NCBI RefSeq assembly: GCF_001428255.1
Contig: NZ_LMRW01000001.1
Coordinates: forward strand, 644,542-708,541
Source: Agromyces sp. Soil535
GTDB lineage: Bacteria; Actinomycetota; Actinomycetes; Actinomycetales; Microbacteriaceae
Direction of reading: 5' to 3'
DNA: 64,000 nt
The notes under the pieces were generated by a model. The model was not told the DNA's origin. It saw nothing but the letters and a program-made list of their open reading frames with translations, and ran no database searches. Positions 15,648 to 24,615 of this stretch are shown here, one piece after another. A program made the translations under genes and the position numbers. Every line of letters starts with the position of its first letter. The stretch's first letter is position 1.

Positions 15648-17306
15648 ATGTCCAACCCCCGAACCCGGACCGACCGTCCTCGTGCGGCGCGACGTTTCGC
15701 GGCCGTCGTCGCCGGAAGCCTCGGCGCCGCGCTCGCCCTGTCCGGATGCACCCCGCCCGCACCCGAGGCGGCCCAGGTCGACTACGAGCTCACGGCGCAG
15801 ACCGATGCACCCTCGGGTGATATCGACTCGTTCTCGTGGGTGAGCTACGCCGAGCCGTACTCGCTCGACTACGCCTACGCGTTCGACTACTCCGACAACC
15901 AGGTGCTCGCGAACGTCTGCGAGTCGCTGCTGCGGCTCAACCCCGACTACACCCTCTCGCCGGGCCTGGCGGAGTCGTTCGACCACCCGACACCCGAGGC
16001 CTGGGTCTACACGATCCGCGACGGTGTGACCTTCCACGACGGCACCGCGCTGACGGCGGCCGATGTCGTCGCGTCGATGAACCGTCACCTCGACCCCGAG
16101 GTGGGCTCGTCGTGGTACTCCGTCTACCAGAACGTGGAGTCGATCGAGCAGACCGGCGACCGTGAGGTCACCGTCACCGAGAAGTCCGCCGACTCGCAGT
16201 TCAACCTCGCGATGGGCGGCTCGGCCGGCGTCATCGAGTCGGCGGCCACGCTCGCCGAGAAGGGTGCCGACTACGGCAACTCCACGGGCGGCGTGAACTG
16301 CACCGGCCCGTTCAGCTTCGGCGAGTGGAAGTCGGGCGAGAGCATCACGCTCGAGCGCTACGACGACTATTGGGACCCCGAGCTGAAGGCCAAATCCGGC
16401 GAAGTGGAGTTCGTCTTCATGAACGACCCGAACGCGCGGGTCAACGCGCTGAAGTCGGGCGACGTCGACGGCGGGTGGATGCTCCCGTCCGAGGGAATCG
16501 CGCAGCTCAAGTCGGCCGGCACCGGCGACGTGTACTTCGGCCTGGACACCGCGGTCTCGAGCCTCATCGTGTCGAACCTCGAGGGCCCCCTCGGTGACGA
16601 GCGCGTACGGAAGGCCCTGCTCATGGCGCTCGACCGCGACGGCATCGTCGAAGCGGCATCGAAGGGCTACGGCGAGGTCACGAACGCGCTCACGACCGAG
16701 TCGGTCTGGGTCGGCGCCAGCGAGAAGGGACTCTCCGAGGCGTTCGACGGCCTCGAGGAGTACCCGTACGACATCGAAGCGGCCAAGAAGCTGATCGAGG
16801 ACGCCGGGGCGACCGGCGAGGAGATCGTGCTCGCGACCGCGCCGATCAGCAGCGACTTCGCGGTCATCTCCCAGGCGACCGCAGCGGCGGCCGAGGCGAT
16901 CGGCCTGAAGGCGACGATCCAGACCGTCACGCCGAACGCATACACGGCCCTGTTCTCCGACCCGACCGCACGCGAGGGCGTCGACCTGTTCTACACGGTC
17001 TGGTACCTGTCGAGCCCCGACCCGCTCGAGATGTACAGCGTGCTGCGCACTGGCGAGTTCAGCAACTACGGCGGCTGGAGCAACCCGGAGTTCGACCAGG
17101 TCGTGAACGAGGCGATCGCGATCGACGACGCCGCAGCCCGTTCCGAGAAGACCGCCGAGGCCCAGCGCATCGCGAACGAGGAACTGCCGTGGCTGCCGCT
17201 CTCGACCGGACCCATGTCCGTGTTCCTCGGTGAGCGCATCTCGGGCGTCGCACCGTCGATCGCCTTCCTGTACTACCCCTGGGCGGCCACAATTGGTGCA
17301 CGCTAG
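15648..17306 (+). CDS. Peptide-type ABC transporter substrate-binding lipoprotein
   Basis: This is a 552-residue SBP family 5 protein (DppA/OppA type). A basic N-terminus, hydrophobic segment and LSGC lipobox (Cys near residue 34) mark a lipoprotein. Family motifs follow: VCESLLRLNPDYTLSPGLAES, YTIRDGVTFHDGTALTAADV and NCTGPFSF. The C-terminal part contains LSSPDPLEMYSVL. It lies 14 bases after the amidohydrolase, with GAGGAGCC as ribosome site, and is followed by two permeases and a fused ATPase. Family 5 proteins bind peptides, nickel, opines and other organic ligands. The enzymes of the operon suggest a non-peptide or modified amine substrate. Confidence 0.88.
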   Translation: MSNPRTRTDRPRAARRFAAVVAGSLGAALALSGCTPPAPEAAQVDYELTAQTDAPSGDIDSFSWVSYAEPYSLDYAYAFDYSDNQVLANVCESLLRLNPDYTLSPGLAESFDHPTPEAWVYTIRDGVTFHDGTALTAADVVASMNRHLDPEVGSSWYSVYQNVESIEQTGDREVTVTEKSADSQFNLAMGGSAGVIESAATLAEKGADYGNSTGGVNCTGPFSFGEWKSGESITLERYDDYWDPELKAKSGEVEFVFMNDPNARVNALKSGDVDGGWMLPSEGIAQLKSAGTGDVYFGLDTAVSSLIVSNLEGPLGDERVRKALLMALDRDGIVEAASKGYGEVTNALTTESVWVGASEKGLSEAFDGLEEYPYDIEAAKKLIEDAGATGEEIVLATAPISSDFAVISQATAAAAEAIGLKATIQTVTPNAYTALFSDPTAREGVDLFYTVWYLSSPDPLEMYSVLRTGEFSNYGGWSNPEFDQVVNEAIAIDDAAARSEKTAEAQRIANEELPWLPLSTGPMSVFLGERISGVAPSIAFLYYPWAATIGAR

Positions 17307-17354
17307 CGGCAACAGGCGGCGTTCGAACCACCTCGGCGGAACGGCGGTCGCATC

Positions 17355-18311
17355 GTGACCACGTTCCGCCGGGTGGCGGGCAAGCTCGGCGCCCTCCTGC
17401 TCACGCTGTTCCTCGCATCAGTCCTCGTCTTCTTCTCGCGCTTCCTGGTGCCGGGGGACCCGATCAGCTTCCTGCTGCGCGGGCGCAAGCCCAGCCCCGA
17501 GGCGGTCGCCCAGGTCACCGCCCAGTACGGGCTCGACCTCCCGCCGTGGCAGCAGTACCTCAACTGGCTCGCGGGGATCCTGCACGGGGACTTCGGCCGT
17601 TCGCTCCAGTTCCGGCAGGACGTCTCGGTCGTCATCGGCGAGCGCCTGCCCGTGACGCTCGGGCTCGTCATCATGGCGGGCACGATGATCGCGGTCGTCG
17701 GCCTGATCGCCGGTGCGATCGCCGCCCTGAACCGTGGACGCGTGCTCGACCGGGCCGTGCTCGTCGGGCTCACGGTGCTCGGCGCGATCCCCTCGTTCGT
17801 CGGCTCGATCGTGCTCATCGCGGTGTTCGCGGTGCAGCTCGGCTGGTTCCCGTCGTTCGGCTCGGGTGAGGGGTTCTGGGACACCGTGTACCACCTGGTG
17901 CTTCCCTCGATCGCGCTCGCGATCGTGTTCGTCGTGCTCATCGGCAAGGTGACGAGGTCGTCCATGGTCGACCAGCTCGGCCGCGAGCACGTCGAAGTGG
18001 CGACCAGCCGTGGGCTCACCCGCGGCACGATCATCCGCCGCCACGTCTTCCGCAATGCGATCGGGCCGATCCTCACCGTGAGCGGCCTGCTCGTCGCCGG
18101 CCTCCTCGTGGCGAGCTCGATCGTCGAGGCCGCATTCGGGCTCGCCGGCATCGGCTCGCTCCTCGTGCAGTCGGTCGACCGTCTCGACTTCCCGGTCGTA
18201 CAGGCGATCGTGCTGCTCATCGTGAGCGCGTTCGTCGTCGTGAACGCGATCATCGACATCCTCGAACCCTGGATCGACCCGCGATCCGCTGCAGGAGCTG
18301 GTGCCCGATGA
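17355..18311 (+). CDS. ABC transporter permease, DppB type
   Basis: This 318-residue inner-membrane permease has six hydrophobic segments. The first reads LGALLLTLFLASVLVFF, followed by VPGDP, which is typical of DppB-like N-termini. The ATPase-contacting EAA loop appears as VATSRGLTRGTIIRRHVFRNA, and the C-terminal part has EAAFGLAGIGSLL. It starts at GTG 17355 and its stop overlaps the next permease by ATGA. It forms the membrane channel with the DppC-type partner. Confidence 0.88.
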   Translation: MTTFRRVAGKLGALLLTLFLASVLVFFSRFLVPGDPISFLLRGRKPSPEAVAQVTAQYGLDLPPWQQYLNWLAGILHGDFGRSLQFRQDVSVVIGERLPVTLGLVIMAGTMIAVVGLIAGAIAALNRGRVLDRAVLVGLTVLGAIPSFVGSIVLIAVFAVQLGWFPSFGSGEGFWDTVYHLVLPSIALAIVFVVLIGKVTRSSMVDQLGREHVEVATSRGLTRGTIIRRHVFRNAIGPILTVSGLLVAGLLVASSIVEAAFGLAGIGSLLVQSVDRLDFPVVQAIVLLIVSAFVVVNAIIDILEPWIDPRSAAGAGAR

Positions 18312-19168
18312 CCACCCCGACGATGGCCGTCAAGGTCCTGCGCGCACCCCGCGTCCGCCGCGGGAACATCTCGTTCAACCTCAGCCTCGCCGTATTGGCC
18401 GTGATGACGCTCGCCGCGGTCTTCGCCCCCCTCATCGCGCCGTACGATCCTGATGCGGTGGATTTTGCGGCGATCTACTCGGGGCCGACTCCGGCGCACT
18501 GGCTCGGCACCGACGCGCTGGGGCGCGACACCCTGAGCCGCATGATCTTCGGCGCTCGTACCGCGCTGCTCGGGCCGTTGCTCGTGGTCGTCTCATCGAC
18601 GATCGTCGGCATCCTGCTCGGCCTCCTCGCCGGATGGCGGGGCGGGTGGATCGACTCGGTGCTCGGCCGGATCTTCGACGTGATCTTCGCGTTCCCGGCC
18701 CTCCTCATCGCGATCATGGCGGTCGCGCTCTTCGGCAAGGGCCTCGTGGCACCGGTCATCGCCATGAGCATCGCGTACGCGCCGTTCGTGGCACGCCTCA
18801 CCCGCACGCTCGTCGCCTCCGAGCGGAGCCGGCCCTACGTCGCGGCCTACCGGGTGCAGGGATTCTCGGGCGGGTGGATCGCGCTCCGTCGGGTCCTGCC
18901 GAACGTGACGCCCATCGTCGGCGCGCAGTCGACGCTGAACTTCGGCTACGTCCTCGCCGAGCTCGCGGCTCTCTCGTTCCTCGGCCTCGGCGTGCAGGCG
19001 CCGACCGCCGACTGGGGCGCGATGATCAACGAGGCCCAAGCGGGGCTCATGGGCGGCTACTTCCTTCCCGCGATCGTTCCCGCCATGGCGGTCGTGATCG
19101 TCGTCGTCGCCGTGAACGTGATCGGCGAAGAACTCTCAGACCGCATCGGAGGAGGGATCCCCGCATGA
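18308..19168 (+). CDS. ABC transporter permease, DppC type
   Basis: This is a 286-residue partner permease with a cytoplasmic N-terminal tail and six membrane helices. Typical DppC features are LGTDALGRDTLSRMIFGAR near residue 66, FPALLIAIMAVALFG, and the EAA loop YVAAYRVQGFSGGWIALRR. ELAALSFLGLGVQAPTADWG is also diagnostic. Both its start and stop overlap neighbours by 4 bases, so the importer genes are tightly coupled. Confidence 0.88.
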   Translation: MTTPTMAVKVLRAPRVRRGNISFNLSLAVLAVMTLAAVFAPLIAPYDPDAVDFAAIYSGPTPAHWLGTDALGRDTLSRMIFGARTALLGPLLVVVSSTIVGILLGLLAGWRGGWIDSVLGRIFDVIFAFPALLIAIMAVALFGKGLVAPVIAMSIAYAPFVARLTRTLVASERSRPYVAAYRVQGFSGGWIALRRVLPNVTPIVGAQSTLNFGYVLAELAALSFLGLGVQAPTADWGAMINEAQAGLMGGYFLPAIVPAMAVVIVVVAVNVIGEELSDRIGGGIPA

Positions 19169-20883
19169 CGCTCCTCGACATCTCCCGCTACACGCTCGAC
19201 CTGCCCGACGGCACGCGCCTCCTCGACGGGGTGTCGCTCTCGGTTGCCGCGGGCGAGACCGTCGGCCTGGTCGGCGAGTCGGGCTCCGGCAAGTCGCTCA
19301 CCGCCCGGTCGGTGATCGGGCTCCAGCCCCGTGGCGCCACGACCACCGGCTCCGTGCGGCTCGACGGGCGCGAGGTGCTCGGCGCCCCGGTCGGCGACCT
19401 GCTCACGCTCCGGCGCTCGAGCGCCGGCATGGTCTTCCAGGACCCGAGGGCGGGCATCAACCCCGTGCGCACCATCGGCGACCACCTCACCGAGACGCTG
19501 CGGCTCGTCGAGCGCAGGTCGGCGGCCGATGCCGAAGCACGCGCGATCGAGCTGTTGCGCGCCGTGCGGCTGCCACGCCCCGAGGACCACCTGCGGCAGT
19601 ACCCGCACGAGCTGTCGGGCGGCATGCTGCAGCGGGTGATGATCGCCGGCGCACTCACGAGCTCGCCACGGCTCCTCATCTGCGACGAGCCGACCACGGC
19701 GCTCGACGTCACGACCCAGGCCGAGATCATCGCGGTGCTCGGAGAGCAGCGCGCGACCCGGGGCATGGGCATGCTCTTCATCACCCACGACCTCAACCTC
19801 GCCGCGTCGATCTGCGGCCGCGTCTACGTGATGAACGCCGGCCGCATCGAGGAGGAGGGCGACGCGCGCCAGGTGTTCCGCGACCCGCAGGCTCCGTACA
19901 CGAGGCGGCTCGTGGCGGCCACGCCGACGATCGCGGTCGCGCAGCCGGCGGCGGCGGGCACGGCGGCGGATGCCACGACGGATGTCGCCGCGGATGCCGC
20001 GCCGGCGCCGCATCCGCCCGTCGACACGGCGCCGCACGTCGACCTGTCCCCGCCCGTCGACCTCATGCTCGACGTGCGCTCTCTCTCGAAGACCTACCGC
20101 ATGCACGGCAAGCCACCGGTGCACGCGGTGGTGGACGCGACGATCGAGATCGCCCGTGGCGGCGCGCTCGCCGTGGTCGGCGAGTCGGGGTCGGGCAAGT
20201 CCACGCTCGCGCGCATGATCGTGGGGCTCGAGGCCGCCGACGCGGGGGACATCCTCGTGGACGGCGCCGCCCGCACCGGCGTGCCGCGCAGCCGGGCGGA
20301 GCGCCTCGCCCACTCGCGCTCGGTGCAGATGGTCTTCCAGGACCCGTACCTCTCGCTCGACCCGCGCATCCCGGCGGGACGTGCCATCGAGGACGCGTTG
20401 CGGCTGCACTCGACCCTCAGCACCCGCGACGCACGGACGCGGGTGCTCGACCTGCTCGAGCAGGTGGGGCTGGGCGAACGGCACGCGCCCGCCCGCCCGC
20501 GCACCCTCTCGGGCGGGCAGCGGCAGCGCGTGGCGATCGCCCGCGCGCTCGCCATCGAGCCCGACGTGCTCGTGATGGACGAGGCCACGAGCGCGCTCGA
20601 CGTCTCGGTCCAGGCGCAGGTGCTCGACCTCGTCGCGCGCATCCGCCGGGAGCGGGGACTCACCGTGCTGTTCATCAGCCACGACCTCGCCGTGGTGCGC
20701 CGGGTGTGCGAGCAGACCGTCGTGATGCGCAACGGCGAGATCGTGGAGCGCGGCGCGACCGCTGCGCTGCTCGAGCAGCCGCAGCATCCGTACACCCGAC
20801 TGCTCCTCGACTCCGTGCCGAGGCCCGACTGGGACCTCGACGCACTCGCCGCCATCGATCGCACCGAAGGAATCCCCGCATGA
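19165..20883 (+). CDS. Fused dual ABC ATPase (DppD-DppF type)
   Basis: Two ABC domains occur in one 572-residue chain. The first has Walker A GESGSGKSLT, signature LSGGM and Walker B LLICDEP. The second has GESGSGKSTLARM, LSGGQRQRV and VLVMDEA. An Ala/Pro-rich linker of about 45 residues, built partly from GCGGATGCC-type DNA words, joins them. The second domain carries the usual C-terminal oligopeptide extension (QPQHPYTRLLLDSVP). Normally these are two proteins, and the fusion gives one ATPase per transporter. The start ATG at 19165 overlaps the permease stop. A longer in-frame stretch upstream is a shadow. Confidence 0.88.
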   Translation: MTLLDISRYTLDLPDGTRLLDGVSLSVAAGETVGLVGESGSGKSLTARSVIGLQPRGATTTGSVRLDGREVLGAPVGDLLTLRRSSAGMVFQDPRAGINPVRTIGDHLTETLRLVERRSAADAEARAIELLRAVRLPRPEDHLRQYPHELSGGMLQRVMIAGALTSSPRLLICDEPTTALDVTTQAEIIAVLGEQRATRGMGMLFITHDLNLAASICGRVYVMNAGRIEEEGDARQVFRDPQAPYTRRLVAATPTIAVAQPAAAGTAADATTDVAADAAPAPHPPVDTAPHVDLSPPVDLMLDVRSLSKTYRMHGKPPVHAVVDATIEIARGGALAVVGESGSGKSTLARMIVGLEAADAGDILVDGAARTGVPRSRAERLAHSRSVQMVFQDPYLSLDPRIPAGRAIEDALRLHSTLSTRDARTRVLDLLEQVGLGERHAPARPRTLSGGQRQRVAIARALAIEPDVLVMDEATSALDVSVQAQVLDLVARIRRERGLTVLFISHDLAVVRRVCEQTVVMRNGEIVERGATAALLEQPQHPYTRLLLDSVPRPDWDLDALAAIDRTEGIPA

Positions 20884-22343
20884 CCGCCACCACCATCGAC
20901 GCGTCGGAGCGCCGAGCCGCGCGCACCACCGTGTTCGAGCGTTCGCAGCCGAGCCCCGCCGCGATCGCCCATTCGTTGGGCGGCACCTCTGCGGCGCCGT
21001 TCTGGCTCGACGACGTGCGCGACCGGCGCGTCGACCACGCGCCGCTCCAAGGTGATGTCGACGCCGACCTCGTGATCGTGGGCGGCGGGTACACCGGCCT
21101 CTGGACTGCGCTTCGCGCCATCGAGCGCCAGCCGGGCATCCGGGTGGTACTCCTCGAGGCGGAGACCGTGGGCTGGGCGGCATCAGGTCGGAACGGCGGG
21201 TTCTGCGAGGCGAGCCTCACGCACGGCGACGAGAACGGCCGCTCGCGCTGGCCCGACGAGATGGACACGCTCACGCGGCTCGGGCTTCAGAACCTCGACG
21301 ACATCGAGGCGACCGTGCGTCGGTACCGCATGGACGTCGACTTCGAGCGAACAGGCATCCTGTCGGTGGCGGTCGAACCGCACCAAGTCCCGTGGATCGC
21401 AGGCCCCGACGACGAGGACGGACATGATGTCTTCCTTGACGAGTCGGCCGTGCGCTCCGAGATCGCCTCGCCCACCTACCTCGCGGGCCGGTGGGACCGT
21501 CGCACGAACGCGATCCTGCATCCCGCGAAGCTGGCCCTCGAGCTCGCCCGCGTCATCGTGGAGGCCGGCGTGGTCGTGCACGAGCACACGGCGGTGCGCC
21601 GCGTCGACGACGCCGGGTCGCGTGTCGAGGTCGTCACCGACCGCGGCGTGGTCCGCGCCGACCGCGCCGTGCTCGCGACGAACGTGTTCCGGTCGCTGCT
21701 CCGGCGGAACAGGTTCATGACCGTGCCGGTATACGATTACGTGCTCATGACCGAGCCGCTCGGCGACGAGCGCCTGGCGGAGCTCGGGTGGCGGAACCGC
21801 CAGGGCGTGAGCGACCTGGCGAACCAGTTCCACTACTACCGGCTGAGCGCCGACGGCCGCATCCTCTTCGGCGGCTACGAGGCCGTGTACCACGCCGGCC
21901 GCCGGGTGCGCGCCGAGTACGAGGAGCGCCCGGCCACGTTCGAGCGGCTCGCGAGCCACTTCCTCACGACCTTCCCGCAGCTCGAGGGGGTGCGGTTCAC
22001 GCACCGCTGGGCGGGAGCGATCGACGCGAGCACGCGGTTCTGCGCCTTCTACGGCCGAGCTCGCGACGGCAAGGTGGCGTACGCGTCGGGCTTCACCGGT
22101 CTCGGCGTCGGCGCGGCGCGCTTCGCGGGCGACGTCATGCTCGACCTGCTCGACGGCCAGGAGACCGAGCGCACGTTGCTCGCCATGGTCGAGGACCGGC
22201 CCTGGCCGTTCCCGCCCGAGCCGGCGGCGTCGATCGGCATCAACCTGACCCGCTGGTCGCTCGACCGTGCCGACCACCGGCAGGGGCGGCGCAACCTGCT
22301 GCTGAAGACACTCGACGGCCTCGGGCTCGGGTTCGACTCGTAG
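20880..22343 (+). CDS. DAO-type FAD-dependent amino acid/amine oxidoreductase
   Basis: This 487-residue flavoprotein of the D-amino-acid oxidase/glycine oxidase superfamily is the last gene of the operon (ATGA overlap with the ATPase). The FAD-binding motif DLVIVGGGYTGLWTAL starts near residue 63, followed by the Glu at the end of strand 2 (LLEAE) and SGRNGGFCEAS, where other family members attach or stack FAD. The C-terminal part has GRILFGGYE and YASGFTGLGVGAARFAGDVM. It most resembles gamma-glutamylputrescine or sarcosine oxidase-like proteins. With the amidohydrolase and importer it suggests degradation of an N-containing compound to an aldehyde or keto acid. Confidence 0.83.
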   Translation: MTATTIDASERRAARTTVFERSQPSPAAIAHSLGGTSAAPFWLDDVRDRRVDHAPLQGDVDADLVIVGGGYTGLWTALRAIERQPGIRVVLLEAETVGWAASGRNGGFCEASLTHGDENGRSRWPDEMDTLTRLGLQNLDDIEATVRRYRMDVDFERTGILSVAVEPHQVPWIAGPDDEDGHDVFLDESAVRSEIASPTYLAGRWDRRTNAILHPAKLALELARVIVEAGVVVHEHTAVRRVDDAGSRVEVVTDRGVVRADRAVLATNVFRSLLRRNRFMTVPVYDYVLMTEPLGDERLAELGWRNRQGVSDLANQFHYYRLSADGRILFGGYEAVYHAGRRVRAEYEERPATFERLASHFLTTFPQLEGVRFTHRWAGAIDASTRFCAFYGRARDGKVAYASGFTGLGVGAARFAGDVMLDLLDGQETERTLLAMVEDRPWPFPPEPAASIGINLTRWSLDRADHRQGRRNLLLKTLDGLGLGFDS

Positions 22344-22423
22344 CCCGGGCCGCGGCGAGCGCGTGTCGGAGGGTCGTCGCTAGGCTGGGGGCATCCACGA
22401 CCAAAACCAAGGGGAAACCGACC

Positions 22424-22843
22424 ATGCAACGAATCATGACGTCCACTGCCCTCGTTTTCGCCGGCGCGCTGCTGCTCGCGGGCTGCGCGGCGGGAGGCGC
22501 AACCGCCACGCCGAGCGCCGACCCGTGCGAGGCGGTGCAGAGCGAGGTGCGCGACATCTCGAACGGCGCGCAGAACGCGCTCGCAGCGGGAGGCGACCCG
22601 GCTGAGGTGCAGTCGACGCTCGAGGACTACAGCACCCGTGTCTCCGAGCTCGGCGAGACGACCGACGATGCGGTGAGCACCGAGCTCGAGGCGCTCGCAG
22701 GGGCGCTCGACGACGCGGCGGAGTTCGCAGCGACGCTGCCCACCGACCCCGAGGCCGAGGTCGACGCCGACGCGGTCGCCGAGCACCAGACGGCGATCCA
22801 GGACGCCGCAACCTCGGCCAGCGAGGCCTGCACCGCAGAGTAG
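22424..22843 (+). CDS. Small secreted lipoprotein, unknown function
   Basis: The 139-residue product has a lipoprotein signal (LLLAGCAAGG, Cys near residue 21), one cysteine pair in the mature part (DPCEAVQSE and EACTAE) and an acidic, helical body that looks like a four-helix bundle. No catalytic motif is visible. An extended -10 word TAGGCT (22381-22386) and the ribosome site AAGGGG precede the start, so it has its own promoter. It is followed by a strong hairpin shared with the convergent ku gene. Confidence 0.65.
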   Translation: MQRIMTSTALVFAGALLLAGCAAGGATATPSADPCEAVQSEVRDISNGAQNALAAGGDPAEVQSTLEDYSTRVSELGETTDDAVSTELEALAGALDDAAEFAATLPTDPEAEVDADAVAEHQTAIQDAATSASEACTAE

Positions 22844-22866
22844 CCCCGGCTCCACAGCACCTGAGC

Positions 22867-22901
22867 GGCGCGCGGCATCCGATCAGCGGATGTCGCGCGC
22901 C
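22867..22901. terminator. Bidirectional hairpin with GGCATCCG/CGGATG arms
   Basis: Arms of 15 bases (22867-22881 and 22887-22901) pair with a single G-T wobble around a 5-base loop. It lies between the lipoprotein gene and the convergent ku gene and belongs to the GGATGCC hairpin family seen repeatedly in this window. Confidence 0.7.
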
Positions 22902-22905
22902 GTCG

Positions 22906-23808
22906 TCATGAGGCGGCGGTCTTCTTCGCGGGGGCCTTCGTCTTCGCGCCCTCGCTCGAGCCCGGGCCGGCCTTCGCGGCGCCCGAGCCCGACTTCGTGC
23001 CCGCCTTCGCGGCATCCGCCCCGCCGCGCTTCGACGCGATCGACTGGCGCAGCGCCTCCATGAGGTCGATGACCTCACCGCCCTCCTCCTCCTCGGGCTG
23101 CTCGCCGAAGGTCGCGGCCGTGTCGATTGCGTCGCCCTGCTCGAGCTTGGCCTTGATGAGGGTGCGCAGCTCCTGCTGGTACTCGTCGACGAACTGCTCG
23201 GGCTCGAAGTCCGACACGAGGCTCTCGACGAGCTGCTTCGAGAGGTCGAGCTCCTTGGAGGAGATCTTCACGGGCTCGTCGAGCGAGGGGAACTCGGCGG
23301 CGCGCACCTCGTCGCTCCAGAGCAGCGTCTGGACCACGAGCACGTCGCCGTGCACGCGGAGCGCGGCCAGCCGTGTCTTCTGCCGCAGCGCCATCTGCAC
23401 GATCGCCGTGCGGTCGGTCGACTCCAGCGTGCGCCGCAGCAGCACGTACGCCTTGTTCGACGCGGAGTCGGGCTCGAGGTAGTAGCTCCGGTCGAACATG
23501 ATCGGGTCGATCTGCTCGTTCGGCACGAACTCGATCACCTCGATCTCGCGGCTGCGCTCGGCGGGCAACGACTTCAGGTCCTCGTCGGTGATGATCACCG
23601 TGCGCTCGCCGTCGTCGTAGGCCTTGTCGATGTTCTTGTAGTCGACGACCTTGCCGTCGATCTCGCAGACGCGTTGGTATCGGATGCGCCCGCCGTCCTC
23701 GTCGTGCACCTGATGCAGGGACACGTCGTGATCCTCGGTGGCGCTGTACAACTTGACGGGCACATTGACCAAGCCGAATGTGACCGCCCCCTTCCAGACG
23801 GCTCGCAT
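22906..23808 (-). CDS. ku: Non-homologous end joining protein Ku
   Basis: This bacterial Ku homodimer subunit binds DNA double-strand ends and recruits LigD. The start MRAVWKGAVTFGLVNVPVKLYSAT is the hallmark N-terminus. The beta-barrel core includes RYQRVCEIDGKVVDY and YYLEPD. The last 60 residues are an Ala/Lys/Gly-rich tail (AKAGTKSGSGAAK and APAKKTAAS) typical of actinobacterial Ku and thought to contact DNA. Length is about 300 residues. I start at ATG 23808, because the longer frame adds only five atypical residues. ligD lies 3.6 kb away on the other strand. Confidence 0.93.
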   Translation of the reverse strand: MRAVWKGAVTFGLVNVPVKLYSATEDHDVSLHQVHDEDGGRIRYQRVCEIDGKVVDYKNIDKAYDDGERTVIITDEDLKSLPAERSREIEVIEFVPNEQIDPIMFDRSYYLEPDSASNKAYVLLRRTLESTDRTAIVQMALRQKTRLAALRVHGDVLVVQTLLWSDEVRAAEFPSLDEPVKISSKELDLSKQLVESLVSDFEPEQFVDEYQQELRTLIKAKLEQGDAIDTAATFGEQPEEEEGGEVIDLMEALRQSIASKRGGADAAKAGTKSGSGAAKAGPGSSEGAKTKAPAKKTAAS

Positions 23809-23826
23809 CACACCAGTACACACCCG

Positions 23827-23860
23827 CGGATGCCGCGAGCGGTACCCCTTGCGGCATCCG
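23827..23860. terminator. CGGATGCCGC/GCGGCATCCG hairpin upstream of ku
   Basis: CGGATGCCGC (23827-23836) and GCGGCATCCG (23851-23860) are exact inverted arms with a 14-base loop. It lies between ku and the small gene that precedes it on the same strand and may end the latter's transcript. Confidence 0.5.
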
Positions 23861-23907
23861 TCCCGTTCACGCCACCGTCAAGCTTCCGGGTCTTCTGCAC
23901 TCAGAGT

Positions 23908-24162
23908 TCAGTGCTCGTCTGAGCGGTCCCGTGTCTCATCGGTATAGCTGGGCCTGTGCCAGTGCAAGGCCTTCGCATCTTTCCACCGCTGACCGCGTTC
24001 GGCGGCTGCAGCGTCGTCCCCGTCGCGCTCGAGCGCCCCACCCTCGGAGTCCCACTCGGCATCGGTGACGTCATCGACCTTGTCCTCTACTGCATCGACG
24101 ACTCGGTCGGTCACGTTCTTCGTGCCCTGAGCGGCCTTCTTGATGCTCTCTCCTGCGGTCAT
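23908..24162 (-). CDS. Small acidic hypothetical protein (84 residues)
   Basis: The protein is hydrophilic and rich in Asp, Glu and Ala. It starts MTAGESIKKAAQGTKNVTDRV, followed by a short amphipathic helix, and has many charged residues and no cysteine. The first 35 residues recall the amphipathic repeats of small stress-related proteins, but I cannot assign a family. It follows a 54-residue membrane protein gene on the same strand and precedes ku. Confidence 0.5.
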   Translation of the reverse strand: MTAGESIKKAAQGTKNVTDRVVDAVEDKVDDVTDAEWDSEGGALERDGDDAAAAERGQRWKDAKALHWHRPSYTDETRDRSDEH

Positions 24163-24204
24163 GATGACCTTCTCTCCACAACGCGGCCGGACGGGGCGGC
24201 CGCC

Positions 24205-24369
24205 TCAGTGCCGGGCGTCCACGGCACGCTGCCGAACGACTCCGAAAACGAGAGTGCCGATGAAGAGAACGATCCCGATCACACCAAGCCAGAGAAGGCC
24301 TTCAAAGACGAACCCAACGATCGACAACACCGCCCAGATCACCAGCAAGATGACGATCACCGCCCACAT
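24205..24369 (-). CDS. Small two-helix membrane protein (54 residues)
   Basis: An open frame from ATG 24369 to TGA encodes 54 residues. Two hydrophobic segments, AVIVILLVIWAVLSIVGFVF and LGVIGIVLFIGTLVFGVV, are separated by EGLLW, with a basic tail RQRAVDARH. Composition and codon use fit a real gene. It resembles the 54-residue membrane protein at 31071-31235 in length and layout, and such small proteins are common in actinobacteria. Function unknown. It lies 42 bases upstream of the 84-residue gene on the same strand. Confidence 0.55.
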   Translation of the reverse strand: MWAVIVILLVIWAVLSIVGFVFEGLLWLGVIGIVLFIGTLVFGVVRQRAVDARH

Positions 24370-24442
24370 ACCCTCAGAATACGCTGTTGCACCGTTGCAC
24401 CGTTGAACGAGTGGGACGGGAATGTGGTTCGTCCTGGGCTTC

Positions 24443-24604
24443 TTAGAGGCTCCGGATTGCCGACTGGGCGGTGGCCGGTTGGGTGTTGCAGTCGTGGTAG
24501 GCGGCTTCGTGCTCGGCGGGTGGGATCATGCCGATCTCGCCGTGCAGGCGCCGGCTGTTGAACCAATCGAAGTACTCCGCAGTCGCCAGCTCTAGATCAT
24601 CCCC
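24443..24604 (-). mobile_element. 3' remnant of an IS3-type transposase
   Basis: The last 52 codons of an integrase-core transposase are left: DDLELATAEYFDWFNSRRLHG, then EIGMIPPAEHEAAYH and the terminal SAIRSL. The pattern WFNxRRLHGEIG...PPAE is typical of IS3-family C-termini. The frame continues upstream only as the shadow of the XRE gene, so the element was cut near 24604, right at that gene's 3' end. Beyond the remnant's stop an octamer GTTGCACC is repeated (24386-24401). No intact element is present. Confidence 0.8.
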
Positions 24605-24615
24605 ACCAGTGCGGC

